A stretch of DNA of 64,000 nt from Halobellus salinus (GTDB taxonomy: Archaea > Halobacteriota > Halobacteria > Halobacteriales > Haloferacaceae). The stretch is from assembly GCF_014646875.1 (NCBI RefSeq), contig NZ_BMOC01000014.1:33253-97252 (forward strand). The letters run 5' to 3'. The notes under the pieces are model-generated. The model was not told the DNA's origin. It was given only the letters and a program-made list of their open reading frames with translations, and ran no database searches. A program made the translations under genes and the position numbers. The first letter of the stretch is position 1. The number at the start of each line of letters is the position of its first letter. Shown piece after piece: positions 26,393-34,329 of this stretch.

Positions 26393-27192
26393 AGCATGAG
26401 TCCTCCGGTTGAGTATACGAGGAGGGCCGCGACGTACAGCACGGGGGAGAGCCCGACCGCGAGAAGCGAGAGCGCGGCGCTTGTGACGCCCGCGCCGTGG
26501 TTGAGGCGCGCGCCGAGGTACATCGAGTACGCGAAATACAGGACGAGCACGCCGAGGACCGCGAGGATGGTCGTCTCGCTGGGCGACAGCCGCGACGCCG
26601 GGACGGGGTCGCCCAGCGTGAACACCCGCTGTGACGGCGGAACGCCGAAGACGTCGTACATCACGGCGATAAAGCGGACCTGGACGTTGATCACGAGTTC
26701 GCGGGCGGTCGCGAACGGGCCGGCGCGCGAGAGGAACACCAGAACGGTGAAGATCCCCGCCAGGTACGCGCTGACGCTGTACACCACGGTGTGGAGTGTC
26801 AGGAGGAACCCCTCGGAGCTTCGGGTCACGATCAACGCGGCGTGGTAGGTCAGAAGGGTCAGCCCCGAGATCGCAGTGATAAACACGGAGTTCTGGGCGA
26901 TTCCCGCGAGCAGCCACCACGCAGTGTCCGGGTTCCCCAGGACCGACCGTCCGATCGGCACGAACCACGCCGGCGCGTCGCTTTCGACCGCGACACCGAA
27001 CCCCGAGAGGGTCAGCGGCGTCGCGTACAGGACGACGTTAACCACGAACACGACCGAGAGGCCGCGCAGACGCCGCAGCGTGCTCCGGATCGACGTCCGC
27101 GTGGCGGCGTTCGGGGCGCGCACGAACCGCGACGGCCGGAACACGGCGTCGAACAGTCCAGTGATGGCTCGGGTCGCTCGTCCGGTCGGCAT
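26389..27192 (-). CDS. Multi-pass membrane protein, YIP1-like
   Basis: 267 residues with about five hydrophobic helices: LSVVFVVNVVLYATPLTLSG, the NSVFITAISGLTLLTYHAAL segment, VVYSVSAYLAGIFTVLVFL, TILAVLGVLVLYFAYSMYLGA and the C-terminal VGLSPVLYVAALLVYS. The layout (a short cytoplasmic N-terminus with RPSRF followed by five helices) resembles haloarchaeal YIP1-domain proteins, but no decisive motif is visible. It is translationally coupled to the PH-like gene after it. Start ATG 27192, divergent from cbiA. Confidence 0.65.
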   Translation of the reverse strand: MPTGRATRAITGLFDAVFRPSRFVRAPNAATRTSIRSTLRRLRGLSVVFVVNVVLYATPLTLSGFGVAVESDAPAWFVPIGRSVLGNPDTAWWLLAGIAQNSVFITAISGLTLLTYHAALIVTRSSEGFLLTLHTVVYSVSAYLAGIFTVLVFLSRAGPFATARELVINVQVRFIAVMYDVFGVPPSQRVFTLGDPVPASRLSPSETTILAVLGVLVLYFAYSMYLGARLNHGAGVTSAALSLLAVGLSPVLYVAALLVYSTGGLML

Positions 27193-27319
27193 TTCCGATC
27201 GGAACGACGTGTGGGGGGGTCAAAAAACGTCGCCTCCCCGACCGGTCCGTCGATGCGCCGACGGGGAGCCGGGTCGGCCCCGCCGATGTCCGATCCTGCC
27301 GAGGCGTCGGACGGAACGA

Positions 27320-27326
27320 CTTAACT
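27320..27326 (+). promoter_or_regulatory. TATA box of cbiA
   Basis: CTTAACT lies 25-31 bp before ATG 27351, the leaderless spacing, supporting that start over the GTG at 27348. Confidence 0.4.
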
Positions 27327-27350
27327 CGACGCACGGTCGAGAGGCGCGTG

Positions 27351-28694
27351 ATGACGACCGACGCAGTGCCCTCGGATCTCCCGGGCGTCGTCCTCGCAGG
27401 GACGGGATCCGGCGTCGGGAAGACCGTCGCGACGCTCGCGGTCTGTCGCGCGCTTGAGCGGGCGGGACGGACCCCGGTTGCCGCGAAGGCGGGGCCGGAC
27501 TTCGTCGACCCCGGCCACCACGCCGCGGTGCTCGGCCGCGCCGCACGAACGCTCGACCCGTGGATCGCGGGCGACGACGGGATGCGACGCGCCTACGCCC
27601 GTGGTGCCGACGACGGCGATGTCTGCGTCGTGGAAGGGATGCTGGGTGTCTACGAGGGGACAGTCAACACTGCCGCGGTCGCGGAGGCGCTCGACCTCCC
27701 GGTCGTGCTCGTGGTCGACGCCGAAACCGGAGTGGAACGGGTCGCCGCCACGGCTCTGGGGTTCAGGGAGTACGCCGACCGCCGGGGCTACGACATCGAC
27801 ATCGTTGGGCTACTCGCCGCCCGCGCCCGCGGGGGCCGCCACGAGGCTGGGATCCGGGACGCGGTCGACGGACTCCGGTACGTGGGACGGACCCCGCCGC
27901 TCGGCAGCCTGTCGATCCCGGATCGGCACCGCGATCCGCGCCTCGGCGACGACCACCCGGTCGCCGAGGAGCCCCTGGAAGCGGCGGCGCGACAGATCTG
28001 TCCCGGCGTCCTGTTGGATCTGGTCCGCCGGCCGGGCTTCGACACCCAGCCCTCCCTCCGCGCCGACGACGAGACGGGTGTCCACATCGGAGTCGCGGCC
28101 GACCAGGCGTTCCGGTTCGTCTACCCGAGCACCCGCGAACGGCTGGCCGCGCGGGCGACTGTCGAACTCTTCTCGCCGGTCGCCGGCGACCCAGTCCCCG
28201 ACTGTGACGTGGTCTACCTTCCGGGGGGGTACCCCGAGCGCCACGCGATGACGCTGTCAGCGTCGGAGACACTCGCCGGACTCGCGGCCGTCGCCGCCGA
28301 CGGCCGTCCGGTCTTCGGCACCGGCGGCGGGCTGATGACCCTCGGGGAGTCGGTGACAACGGCCGACGGCGATGAGTACGGCATGGCTGGCGTGCTCCCG
28401 GTGTCGACCCGAATGTCGGATCGGGTGGTCGCGTCCGACCACGTCGGGGTCCGCGCCCGGGAGGACTGCCTGCTCGCCCCGATGGGCGAGACCCGGCGGG
28501 GCCACGAGTTCCACCACTCCTCGGCGACCCCCGCGCCGGACGCGCGGTACGCCCTCGAGATGGTCCGGGGTGCCGGCGTTGACGGGGCCAACGACGGCTT
28601 CCGGGAGTACCGGACGCTCGGGACCTACACCCACTTTCACCCGGGATCGGGCGCGTTCGATTATCTGCTCGAAACGGTGGCTTCGGGGGTCTGA
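27351..28694 (+). CDS. cbiA: Cobyrinate a,c-diamide synthase family protein CbiA, lacking the glutaminase cysteine
   Basis: 447 residues. CbiA amidates the a and c side chains of cobyrinate with ATP and glutamine. The N-terminal synthetase P-loop GTGSGVGKTVATLAVCRAL (residues 15-33), KAGPDFVDPGHH and VEGMLGVYEG are normal. The C-terminal GATase domain has YLPGGYPERHA, EFHHSS and THFHPGSG, but where the family has ECGGLMYL this protein reads FGTGGGLMTLGE, so the nucleophilic Cys is a Gly. It may use free ammonia or have a changed role. Start ATG 27351 follows a TATA by 25 bp. It is separated from the cbiB-cbiZ operon by two opposite-strand genes. Confidence 0.9.
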   Translation: MTTDAVPSDLPGVVLAGTGSGVGKTVATLAVCRALERAGRTPVAAKAGPDFVDPGHHAAVLGRAARTLDPWIAGDDGMRRAYARGADDGDVCVVEGMLGVYEGTVNTAAVAEALDLPVVLVVDAETGVERVAATALGFREYADRRGYDIDIVGLLAARARGGRHEAGIRDAVDGLRYVGRTPPLGSLSIPDRHRDPRLGDDHPVAEEPLEAAARQICPGVLLDLVRRPGFDTQPSLRADDETGVHIGVAADQAFRFVYPSTRERLAARATVELFSPVAGDPVPDCDVVYLPGGYPERHAMTLSASETLAGLAAVAADGRPVFGTGGGLMTLGESVTTADGDEYGMAGVLPVSTRMSDRVVASDHVGVRAREDCLLAPMGETRRGHEFHHSSATPAPDARYALEMVRGAGVDGANDGFREYRTLGTYTHFHPGSGAFDYLLETVASGV

Positions 28695-28781
28695 GGCCGT
28701 CGGGGCCACTGTGCTGGTCCGAGTCGCTGCCGACCGCGTCTCGTAGGGTTTATGACGCCGCCACGGGTACGGTACGGTACT

Positions 28782-29057
28782 ATGGCCGACAACAAAGCGC
28801 GTTCGACCGGCAGCGCCGGTCGCTTTGGCGCGCGGTACGGGCGCGTCGCCCGGCGCCGCGTCAAGGAAATCGAGGCGGCGACACGGGACGCGACGGTCGA
28901 CGGCGACAGCGTCACCCGAGTCGAACCCGGCATCTGGCGGAACGACGAGACCGGCGAAGTCTTCACCGGCGGCACCTACAGGCCACAGACCCCCGGTGGC
29001 ACGCAGGTTCGCCGCTCCATCCGCGCGGCCCTGTCGAGCGACGGTGACGAGGAGTAA
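28782..29057 (+). CDS. rpl37ae: Large-subunit ribosomal protein eL43 (L37Ae), zinc-ribbon cysteines absent
   Basis: 91 residues. The N-terminus [27 protein letters not shown] and C-terminal [13 protein letters not shown]...VRRSIRAAL are the L37Ae pattern. In most archaeal homologues the middle contains two CxxC pairs forming a zinc ribbon; here that part (about residues 36-63) has no cysteine at all and is Asp-rich. Gene order L37Ae-rpoP-pcc1-pfdB supports the identity. ATG 28782 is chosen over an upstream in-frame start because it gives the conserved N-terminus. Confidence 0.9.
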   Translation: MADNKARSTGSAGRFGARYGRVARRRVKEIEAATRDATVDGDSVTRVEPGIWRNDETGEVFTGGTYRPQTPGGTQVRRSIRAALSSDGDEE

Positions 29058-29114
29058 CGTGGCGGCATCCGACCAGCGAACGAACCACCAACGACAATCC
29101 CGGTTCCCCTTCCG

Positions 29115-29249
29115 ATGAGCTACAAGTGTTCCCGGTGTAAACGCGACGTGGAACTTGACGAGTACGGCGGCGTGCGGTGCCCGTACTGCGGCCACCGCGT
29201 CCTGCTGAAGGAGCGCGCGCCGGAGATCAAGGACGTCCCGGTCGAGTAA
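29115..29249 (+). CDS. rpo12: DNA-directed RNA polymerase subunit Rpo12 (P)
   Basis: 44 residues, [19 protein letters not shown] then [17 protein letters not shown]. Archaeal homologue of eukaryotic Rpb12, a small zinc-binding subunit at the Rpo3/Rpo10 platform. Two CxxC pairs (residues 5-8 and 22-25) coordinate zinc. It is 57 bp after L37Ae and 8 bp before pcc1, the usual archaeal operon order. It is easily missed because of its size. Confidence 0.93.
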   Translation: MSYKCSRCKRDVELDEYGGVRCPYCGHRVLLKERAPEIKDVPVE

Positions 29250-29257
29250 CGCCACCC

Positions 29258-29578
29258 GTGCCGGATCGGACGGGCAGCGCGGACGGGTCCGGCGCCGGCG
29301 GTCGACCATCCGACCCCGACGCCGCCGACCACCACCTCAACGTCGACGTCGAGTATGCCACCGAGCGGCGCGCCGAGGCCGTCGCCGAGAGCATCCGCGT
29401 CGAAGTCGGCGAGATGCCCGACGAACGGTCGGGCGCAACCGTTGAGTGCGATGGAACCGTAGTGCGCCTCAAGATCGGGGCAGCCGACCCGGTGGCGCTC
29501 CGTGCCGGAACCAACACCTGGGTCCGACTGGTCGGCGTCGCCGAGGACGTCGCCGCCGCGTGTGACGGGCGAGCGTGA
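29258..29578 (+). CDS. pcc1: KEOPS complex subunit Pcc1
   Basis: 106 residues. Pcc1 is the dimerising subunit of KEOPS, which makes N6-threonylcarbamoyladenosine at tRNA position 37. The recognisable part is HLNVDVEYATERRAEAVAESIRVEV from residue 25, followed by ATVECDGTVVRLKIGAADPVALRAGTNTWVRLVGVAEDV. GTG 29258 follows the rpo12 stop by 8 bp. The first 24 residues are Asp/Gly/Ser-rich linker. Context next to rpo12 is the standard archaeal arrangement. Confidence 0.9.
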   Translation: MPDRTGSADGSGAGGRPSDPDAADHHLNVDVEYATERRAEAVAESIRVEVGEMPDERSGATVECDGTVVRLKIGAADPVALRAGTNTWVRLVGVAEDVAAACDGRA

Positions 29579-29605
29579 CGTGGCGGGGACGACCGGTAGG
29601 CGGGC

Positions 29606-29653
29606 CGGTGCGAACGGCAGTCAGTCGCGGGTCGGTGCGAACGGCAGTCAGTC
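29606..29653 (+). repeat. Duplicated 21-bp sequence between pcc1 and pfdB
   Basis: A 21-bp sequence (CGGTGCGAACGGCAGTCAGT plus one base) occurs at 29606-29626 and again at 29633-29653, period 27 bp. It fills part of the 180-bp gap that otherwise shows only an AT-rich promoter-like segment (CCTTTTTCAG) before pfdB. Confidence 0.7.
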
Positions 29654-29758
29654 CGACGCGCACCCCCGTGAGATCCGAACCCGGACCGGATCCGGAAGCG
29701 ACCGGGCGTCGGTCGACGAATACGGGCCTTTTTCAGTGCGCGTCCCGTCGCCGTGAGT

Positions 29759-30163
29759 ATGCAGGGTAATCTGCCGCCGGAGGCGCAGGAGAAACTCGAA
29801 GAACTGCAGGACCTCCAAGAGACCGCCCAGAAGGTCGCCGCTCAGAAAGAGCAGGCCGAGTCCTCGCTCACCGAGTCCGAGACCGCATTGGAAGCGCTCG
29901 ACGACATGGACGAGGACACCCCGATGTACCGCGAGGTCGGCGAACTCCTCGTTGAGACCGAGTACGGCGACGCCCACGAGGAGCTCTCGGAGTCCGTTGA
30001 CAGCCTCGAGGTCCGCGTCGAACAGCTTTCGAAACAGGAAGAACGCGTTCAAGAGCAGTTCGAGAGTCTTCAAGAGGAGCTACAGCAGATGCTCCAGGGT
30101 GGCGGCGCGGGCGGTCCGGGTGCCGGCGGTCCGATGGGCCCTGGCGGCGCCGGCGGCGCGTAA
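29759..30163 (+). CDS. pfdB: Prefoldin beta subunit
   Basis: 134 residues. Prefoldin is a hexameric jellyfish-shaped chaperone delivering unfolded proteins to the thermosome. The protein is two long coiled-coil helices ([20 protein letters not shown], then [32 protein letters not shown]) separated by the hairpin region [21 protein letters not shown], the beta-subunit hallmark. A Gly/Pro tail ends the chain. ATG 29759 chosen (MQGNLPPE); a GTG two codons before is possible. DUF3194 follows after 4 bp. Confidence 0.94.
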   Translation: MQGNLPPEAQEKLEELQDLQETAQKVAAQKEQAESSLTESETALEALDDMDEDTPMYREVGELLVETEYGDAHEELSESVDSLEVRVEQLSKQEERVQEQFESLQEELQQMLQGGGAGGPGAGGPMGPGGAGGA

Positions 30164-30167
30164 GCCG

Positions 30168-30419
30168 ATGCCCAGCGACGAGGAAGTCGTCCGCACGGCC
30201 TCCGCGGCCGCAGAGGGCGTGATCCTCGATTTCTACAAGCAGTCGGAGTTGACCGACTTCGACGTGACCGTGGAATTCGAAGACGGGGTGTTGGATATCG
30301 ACGTCTACGTCAACCCACCCGAGGGCGCCGACCCTGACCCCGACGCGGTCGCGGACGAGGCCGCCGTGGCGGCCGGCGACGCGGTCGATGACCTGTTCGC
30401 AGTCGGCAACGGCGAGTGA
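30168..30419 (+). CDS. DUF3194 family protein
   Basis: 83 residues, acidic. PSDEEVVRTASAAAEGVILDFYKQSELTDFDVTVEFEDGVLDIDVYVNPP is the pattern of the archaeal DUF3194 family, commonly directly after prefoldin beta. Function unknown; the alternating pattern implies a helix followed by a beta sheet. The start ATG 30168 lies 4 bp after the pfdB stop, so it is co-translated with the chaperone gene. Confidence 0.85.
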   Translation: MPSDEEVVRTASAAAEGVILDFYKQSELTDFDVTVEFEDGVLDIDVYVNPPEGADPDPDAVADEAAVAAGDAVDDLFAVGNGE

Positions 30420-30472
30420 ACCACGCGCGTCGTCCACGCGCCCGGCCCGGTTCTCGGTTCTCGGTTCGTCTG

Positions 30473-30552
30473 ATACTGTCGGCTATAACTACGTGAAGAT
30501 TTTCGACACCCCGGGGTGTCGAAATACGTCACGCGACTATAGCCGACAGTAT
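30473..30552. repeat. 80-bp palindromic element, copy A
   Basis: Perfect 15-bp terminal inverted repeats (ATACTGTCGGCTATA) and a central 24-bp perfect palindrome containing GACACCCCGGGGTGTC. It is nearly identical (2 mismatches in 80) to the reverse complement of copy B at 33715-33794. It sits in the convergent gap between the DUF3194 and DUF2070 genes. No ORF. It resembles a MITE or palindromic IS derivative. Confidence 0.85.
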
Positions 30553-30579
30553 GAAGGCCCGGAGCATTCGGTCCGTCTG

Positions 30580-32487
30580 TTAGGCGAACAGGAAGAGCAG
30601 AATGCTCACCGCGACCGCCGCGAGGGTGACCGACACCGCGAACGCGCCGCCCATTGCGACGACCGCGTTAGCGTGGCTCGCGAGGGCCTCGGTGCGGTCG
30701 TTTCCGAACACCGTGACGGTCGCGCGCTCGGTCGCCGCGCCCGCCTCGACCGGTTCGTAGTCGTCGCGCGCCTCGTCGACGAGGTCGCAGACGAGGCCCT
30801 CGAGTTCCGGCCACGGGACCGCCGCGCCAACCTGGTTGTCGGCCTCAACGGTGTTGACGACGTGGGTATCGGTGGTCAGGACCTCCGCCGCGTCGACCGG
30901 CCCCTCGGCGACCAGCGCGTCGAGTAGGTCCCCGCGGAGTCCCGGTTCCATATTGTTGCCGTCGATCAGGACGTACCCGGTCTCGTGGCCATCAACGTCG
31001 ACGACCGCGACTCGGACCCCGAGCGGGCCGATCCCTTCTGTGGGAGTCCACGGGGTTTCGTCCCACGCGATCCCCAGTTCGAGGTCGCCGCGGTCGGCAG
31101 TCGACAGCCGCCGGCCGGCGGCTCCAGCGGCCTCGATCATGTCGAACGCGCGTTTCGATCCCGGAGTGACGTGACCCAGATCCGGCCCCTCCAACCCGTC
31201 GTTGGAGTTGTGGGCATCGACCAGGAGGACGTCCTCAAGGCCGCTCGTGCGTGCCTCGGCGGTCGCCGACAGCCCGACACCGTACTCGACATCATCGGCG
31301 AACCCCGGAGCATAGGTCGCCACCAGCAGGCCGTCGTCGTCGAACGCCTGCCCCAGCATCGACATCTCCCCGGAGGTGACACGGACGCCCCGGGTGGCGG
31401 CAGTGTCGTACGTGATCCGGTCGGCCGCCGTCTCCGCCGCGTCAATGATCGTGTCGACCTCGCGCTCGGTCACGAGGTTGAAGTCGTGACCCGCGGTGGC
31501 GTGCGGCGGAAAGACCAGCCCAGGGGAGTCCGCGGCGACCCGCTCGGGGAAGTTGCCGCCGCCGATCTCACCCATCGGCCCGGGGTGGATCATTGGGAGA
31601 ACGAACCGGGCTTTTTCGTTGCCGGAGTCGGTTCGGAACGACAGAACCGAGACGGGCACGATGGCCTCCTCGCCGAGGTCCTGGAAGAACTCCTCCAGTT
31701 CCCGGGTGCCCTCGGCGACGTGGCCGACGAACCCGCGGAGGAAATCCAGGAGCGAGACGCCCATGCTCCGCCGCCAAGGCCGGTCGACCGCGACCACGAA
31801 AGCGTACACCGCCACGGCGTAGATCCCACACGAGATCCCGAGCAGGAGGAAATGATCCACCGAGATGGCGGAGAACTCCGCTGGAGCGGTTTCGGGGCGG
31901 GAGAGGTACTCCTGGACGTACGCGTCGGTCAGCGGACCACCGACCTCCAGAAACCGGAGGGTACCGCCGTAAATCAAGAGCAGCGCCCCAGCAGCGGCGG
32001 TCTGGAGCCCCGCAGGGATCGACGCGACCACCACCGACGACTCCGAGACCGCTATGACGACCAAGAGCCGGAACGCAAAGATCGACGCGAGCGAGACGAC
32101 GAGGGCGTCGAAGACGAACCGCTGGCCCAACCCGGAGAGCACCGACACGACCGCGGCGGCGGTGACGATCGTCACCACGACGATCTCCGAGATCAACGCG
32201 AGCAGCGACGACCGGTTCGGGGTGAGTCGGCCGCCGACGAACCGGTCGAGTCCGGTGGTACCGAACGCCGCGATCACTGTCGGCACGCCGATGAAGAAGA
32301 TCCCCTCCCACGCGTCGCGACCGAGGAAGAACAGCCCCTGCCAGGTGCGCGCGTAGGCGCCGGAATCGAACGCCGCAACGCCGGCAACCGCCGCCAGAAG
32401 CAGCGCAAACGCCAGGCTGGTGTACCACTTCGGGGCTCGGAAGATGAACCGCGAGAGGTCCGCGAGGTTGCTCTGTGTGGAAGTCAT
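30580..32487 (-). CDS. DUF2070 family membrane protein
   Basis: 635 residues. The N-terminal 240 residues contain about seven hydrophobic helices (WYTSLAFALLLAAVAGVAAF, the GVPTVIAAFGTTGLDRF loop, VVVTIVTAAAVVSVLSGLG, and others), then a large soluble domain with IHPGPMGEIGGGNFPERVA, FPPHATAGHDFNLV and DAHNSNDG, and a final C-terminal helix (VSVTLAAVAVSILLFLF). This is the euryarchaeal DUF2070 architecture. The conserved His/Asp/Gly motifs look enzymatic (possible metal hydrolase), but no activity is known. ATG 32487; 28 bp after the guaAA stop. Confidence 0.88.
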   Translation of the reverse strand: MTSTQSNLADLSRFIFRAPKWYTSLAFALLLAAVAGVAAFDSGAYARTWQGLFFLGRDAWEGIFFIGVPTVIAAFGTTGLDRFVGGRLTPNRSSLLALISEIVVVTIVTAAAVVSVLSGLGQRFVFDALVVSLASIFAFRLLVVIAVSESSVVVASIPAGLQTAAAGALLLIYGGTLRFLEVGGPLTDAYVQEYLSRPETAPAEFSAISVDHFLLLGISCGIYAVAVYAFVVAVDRPWRRSMGVSLLDFLRGFVGHVAEGTRELEEFFQDLGEEAIVPVSVLSFRTDSGNEKARFVLPMIHPGPMGEIGGGNFPERVAADSPGLVFPPHATAGHDFNLVTEREVDTIIDAAETAADRITYDTAATRGVRVTSGEMSMLGQAFDDDGLLVATYAPGFADDVEYGVGLSATAEARTSGLEDVLLVDAHNSNDGLEGPDLGHVTPGSKRAFDMIEAAGAAGRRLSTADRGDLELGIAWDETPWTPTEGIGPLGVRVAVVDVDGHETGYVLIDGNNMEPGLRGDLLDALVAEGPVDAAEVLTTDTHVVNTVEADNQVGAAVPWPELEGLVCDLVDEARDDYEPVEAGAATERATVTVFGNDRTEALASHANAVVAMGGAFAVSVTLAAVAVSILLFLFA

Positions 32488-32515
32488 CGTTGGAGGGCGG
32501 GGGGCGGGTGAGACG

Positions 32516-33064
32516 CTACTCGCAGACCGCGAGGAAGTTCTTGAAGACCTCCTCGCCGCGCTCGGTGTGGGCGACCTCGGGGTGCCACTGGACGCCGTAG
32601 CGGTCGTGGTCGGGGTCGCTCATCGCCTCCACGCCGCAGACGTCGGAGGTGGCCGTCCGCGCGAAGCCGTCCGGGACCTGCTTGACTTCGTCGGCGTGGC
32701 TGGCCCACACGCGGGTCTCGGGCGCGAGCGACCCGATCAGTGGGTCCTCGCTGTCGAGGATCTCCACGTCGACGTCGGCGTAGCCGCCGTAGTCACCCGC
32801 GCCGACGGTGCCGTCGAGTTCGGCCGCGAGGATCTGCATCCCGAGACAGATGCCGAAGATCGGGACGTCGAGGTCGAGGTACGCCGGGCAGTTGCCGATT
32901 CGGTCCATGTCCGGGCCGCCGGAGAGTACGAGTCCGTCGGCGTCGATCTCGTCGGTGGGCGTGGTGTTGTCGACGATGTCGACGTCGACCCCGAGGTCGC
33001 GGAGCGTCCGGTGTTCGAGGTGGGTGAACTGGCCGTGGTTGTCGACGACAGCGATTCGGGTCAT
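32516..33064 (-). CDS. guaAA: GMP synthase glutaminase subunit A
   Basis: 182 residues: the stand-alone archaeal glutamine amidotransferase subunit that feeds ammonia to the ATP-pyrophosphatase subunit in XMP to GMP conversion. IAVVDNHGQFTHLEHRTLRDLGV at the start, LSGGPDMDRIGN, the nucleophile elbow FGICLGMQILA (Cys near residue 77) and QWHPEVAHTERGEEVF (His/Glu of the triad) are present. ATG 33064. The synthetase subunit gene is not in this window. Confidence 0.95.
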   Translation of the reverse strand: MTRIAVVDNHGQFTHLEHRTLRDLGVDVDIVDNTTPTDEIDADGLVLSGGPDMDRIGNCPAYLDLDVPIFGICLGMQILAAELDGTVGAGDYGGYADVDVEILDSEDPLIGSLAPETRVWASHADEVKQVPDGFARTATSDVCGVEAMSDPDHDRYGVQWHPEVAHTERGEEVFKNFLAVCE

Positions 33065-33143
33065 CAGTTGTGGGTCTGTACACCGAAGGAGGTCAAAAAG
33101 CGCCCGGTCTGAGTTCGAGTGCTGGCTTCGAGCGAACCGGGAA

Positions 33144-33686
33144 TCACCCGCTACCGTCGTCACGCCGTTCCCGAGCGGTGGCAAACTCCATCTCGAAGCC
33201 CTCCTTCGCACGGCGCTGCTCCCGCGCCGCGATGGCCTCGGGGTCGGGTTCGGCGTCGTCGTCAACCCGCGCGAAGGAGTTGTGGATCTTCGCGTGACAC
33301 CACCGGCAGAGCGCGACCGTGATCTCGTGGCTGGTGTCGGCGTCGGGGGCGCCACCCAGCCCGCTGTCGCCGTACGAGAGGTGGTGCTCCTCGAGCAGCG
33401 GCCGGGAGTCGTCGTGCGCCATCCGGACGGACTCCAACCCACACCGGCGACACTCCCGACCGTCGGTGGTCGACCGGTAGTGGGGGCAGTCCCCGAATTC
33501 ACACCCCTCAGCGGCGGCGATACAGTCGTAGTCCGCGGCACGGCGCTCGGCGGCGAACTCGGGATCGTCGCCCGCGCGAGTCAGCGCGAACCGGCACCGG
33601 CCGTCGTCGGTGAGGTGGTCGCAGACGCCGGCGTGGTCGAATGGATCGTCGACGCCGACGGGGCTTCCGGTGGGCGTCTCACGCAT
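33144..33686 (-). CDS. Cys-rich HNH-like protein (DUF7097-type)
   Basis: 180 residues. Several zinc-binding pairs: CDHL and CRF near the N-terminus, CEFGDC, CRRCG, and then LEEHHLSYGD...HEITVALCRWCHAKIHNSF, which resembles the HNH nuclease pattern (two His, CxxC, His). The C-terminal helix is charged (REQRRAKEGFEMEFATARERR). I recall the family as DUF7097. Nuclease activity is plausible but not shown; the order of Asn/His around the core should be compared with active HNH enzymes. ATG 33686. Confidence 0.7.
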   Translation of the reverse strand: MRETPTGSPVGVDDPFDHAGVCDHLTDDGRCRFALTRAGDDPEFAAERRAADYDCIAAAEGCEFGDCPHYRSTTDGRECRRCGLESVRMAHDDSRPLLEEHHLSYGDSGLGGAPDADTSHEITVALCRWCHAKIHNSFARVDDDAEPDPEAIAAREQRRAKEGFEMEFATARERRDDGSG

Positions 33687-33714
33687 ACGTGCCGCATCGG
33701 TCGCCGGTGAATTG

Positions 33715-33794
33715 ATACTGTCGGCTATACTCGCGTGACGTATTTCGACACCCCGGGGTGTCGAAAATCTTCACGTAGTTATAACCGACAGTAT
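33715..33794. repeat. 80-bp palindromic element, copy B (inverted relative to A)
   Basis: Same element as copy A in reverse orientation, two substitutions, one inside each 15-bp terminal arm region. The central palindrome is intact. It lies in the divergent gap between the HNH-like gene and the DUF192 gene, 29 bp from the former start codon, so it may contribute promoter or terminator sequences. Confidence 0.85.
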
Positions 33795-33836
33795 GAATCC
33801 CCCGGTGGGACAGACCGGGTCCGTCGGCGGTCGGGC

Positions 33837-33844
33837 GGTTTATC
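33837..33844 (+). promoter_or_regulatory. TATA box of the DUF192 gene
   Basis: GGTTTATC is 24-31 bp before GTG 33868, the leaderless spacing, supporting that start over an upstream ATG at 33793. Confidence 0.5.
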
Positions 33845-33867
33845 TTCGACCCCGCCGATCACCCCGT

Positions 33868-34215
33868 GTGCAACTCGAACACCGCGCCGACGGCACGCGC
33901 CGGACACTCGCAGCCGACGTCGAGGTCGTAGACACGTTCCTCTCGCGGGCCCGCGGGCTCATGTTCCGGCGGTCGATCCCCGACGACTACGCGCTGGTGT
34001 TCGAGTTCGACGACGCCGACGACCGGGACCTGCACATGGTCTTCGTGCCGTTCGACATCGACGCCGTCTGGATCGTCGAGGGAGCGGTGACAGCGAGAAA
34101 GCGGCTCCCCGCGTGGCGGGGGCTGGGCGAGGCCGTCGCCGACACAGTGGTGGAGCTCCCGGCCGGAGCCGCCGCGGGTGTCGAACCCGGTGACAGGGTG
34201 CGGGTTGTGGAGTGA
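33868..34215 (+). CDS. DUF192 family protein
   Basis: 115 residues. The single DUF192 domain shows VDTFLSRARGLMFRRSIPDDYALVFEF and the conserved DLHMVFVPFDIDAVWIVEGAVTARKRLPAW block, then VELPAGAAAGVEPGDRVRVVE. Many homologues are exported, but this copy lacks a signal peptide with the GTG 33868 start. Function unknown. A TATA box at 33837 supports the start choice. Confidence 0.88.
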   Translation: MQLEHRADGTRRTLAADVEVVDTFLSRARGLMFRRSIPDDYALVFEFDDADDRDLHMVFVPFDIDAVWIVEGAVTARKRLPAWRGLGEAVADTVVELPAGAAAGVEPGDRVRVVE

Positions 34216-34283
34216 CTCCCGGTCCCCGACGCCGTCACGCGATCGGACCTCGGACACACCCGGCAGGCCACGTCGAAAGGCGT

Positions 34284-34291
34284 CGGTTTAA
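34284..34291 (+). promoter_or_regulatory. TATA box of the isopropylmalate/citramalate synthase gene
   Basis: GGTTTAAG lies about 40 bp before the GTG at 34330, predicting a short 10-20 base leader. Within that leader an ATG at 34323 opens a 9-codon out-of-frame ORF (stop TAA 34350) overlapping the real start. Confidence 0.45.
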
Positions 34292-34329
34292 GTAGCTGCG
34301 CGATGACGCTGGAAGTGAGCGTATGACTC

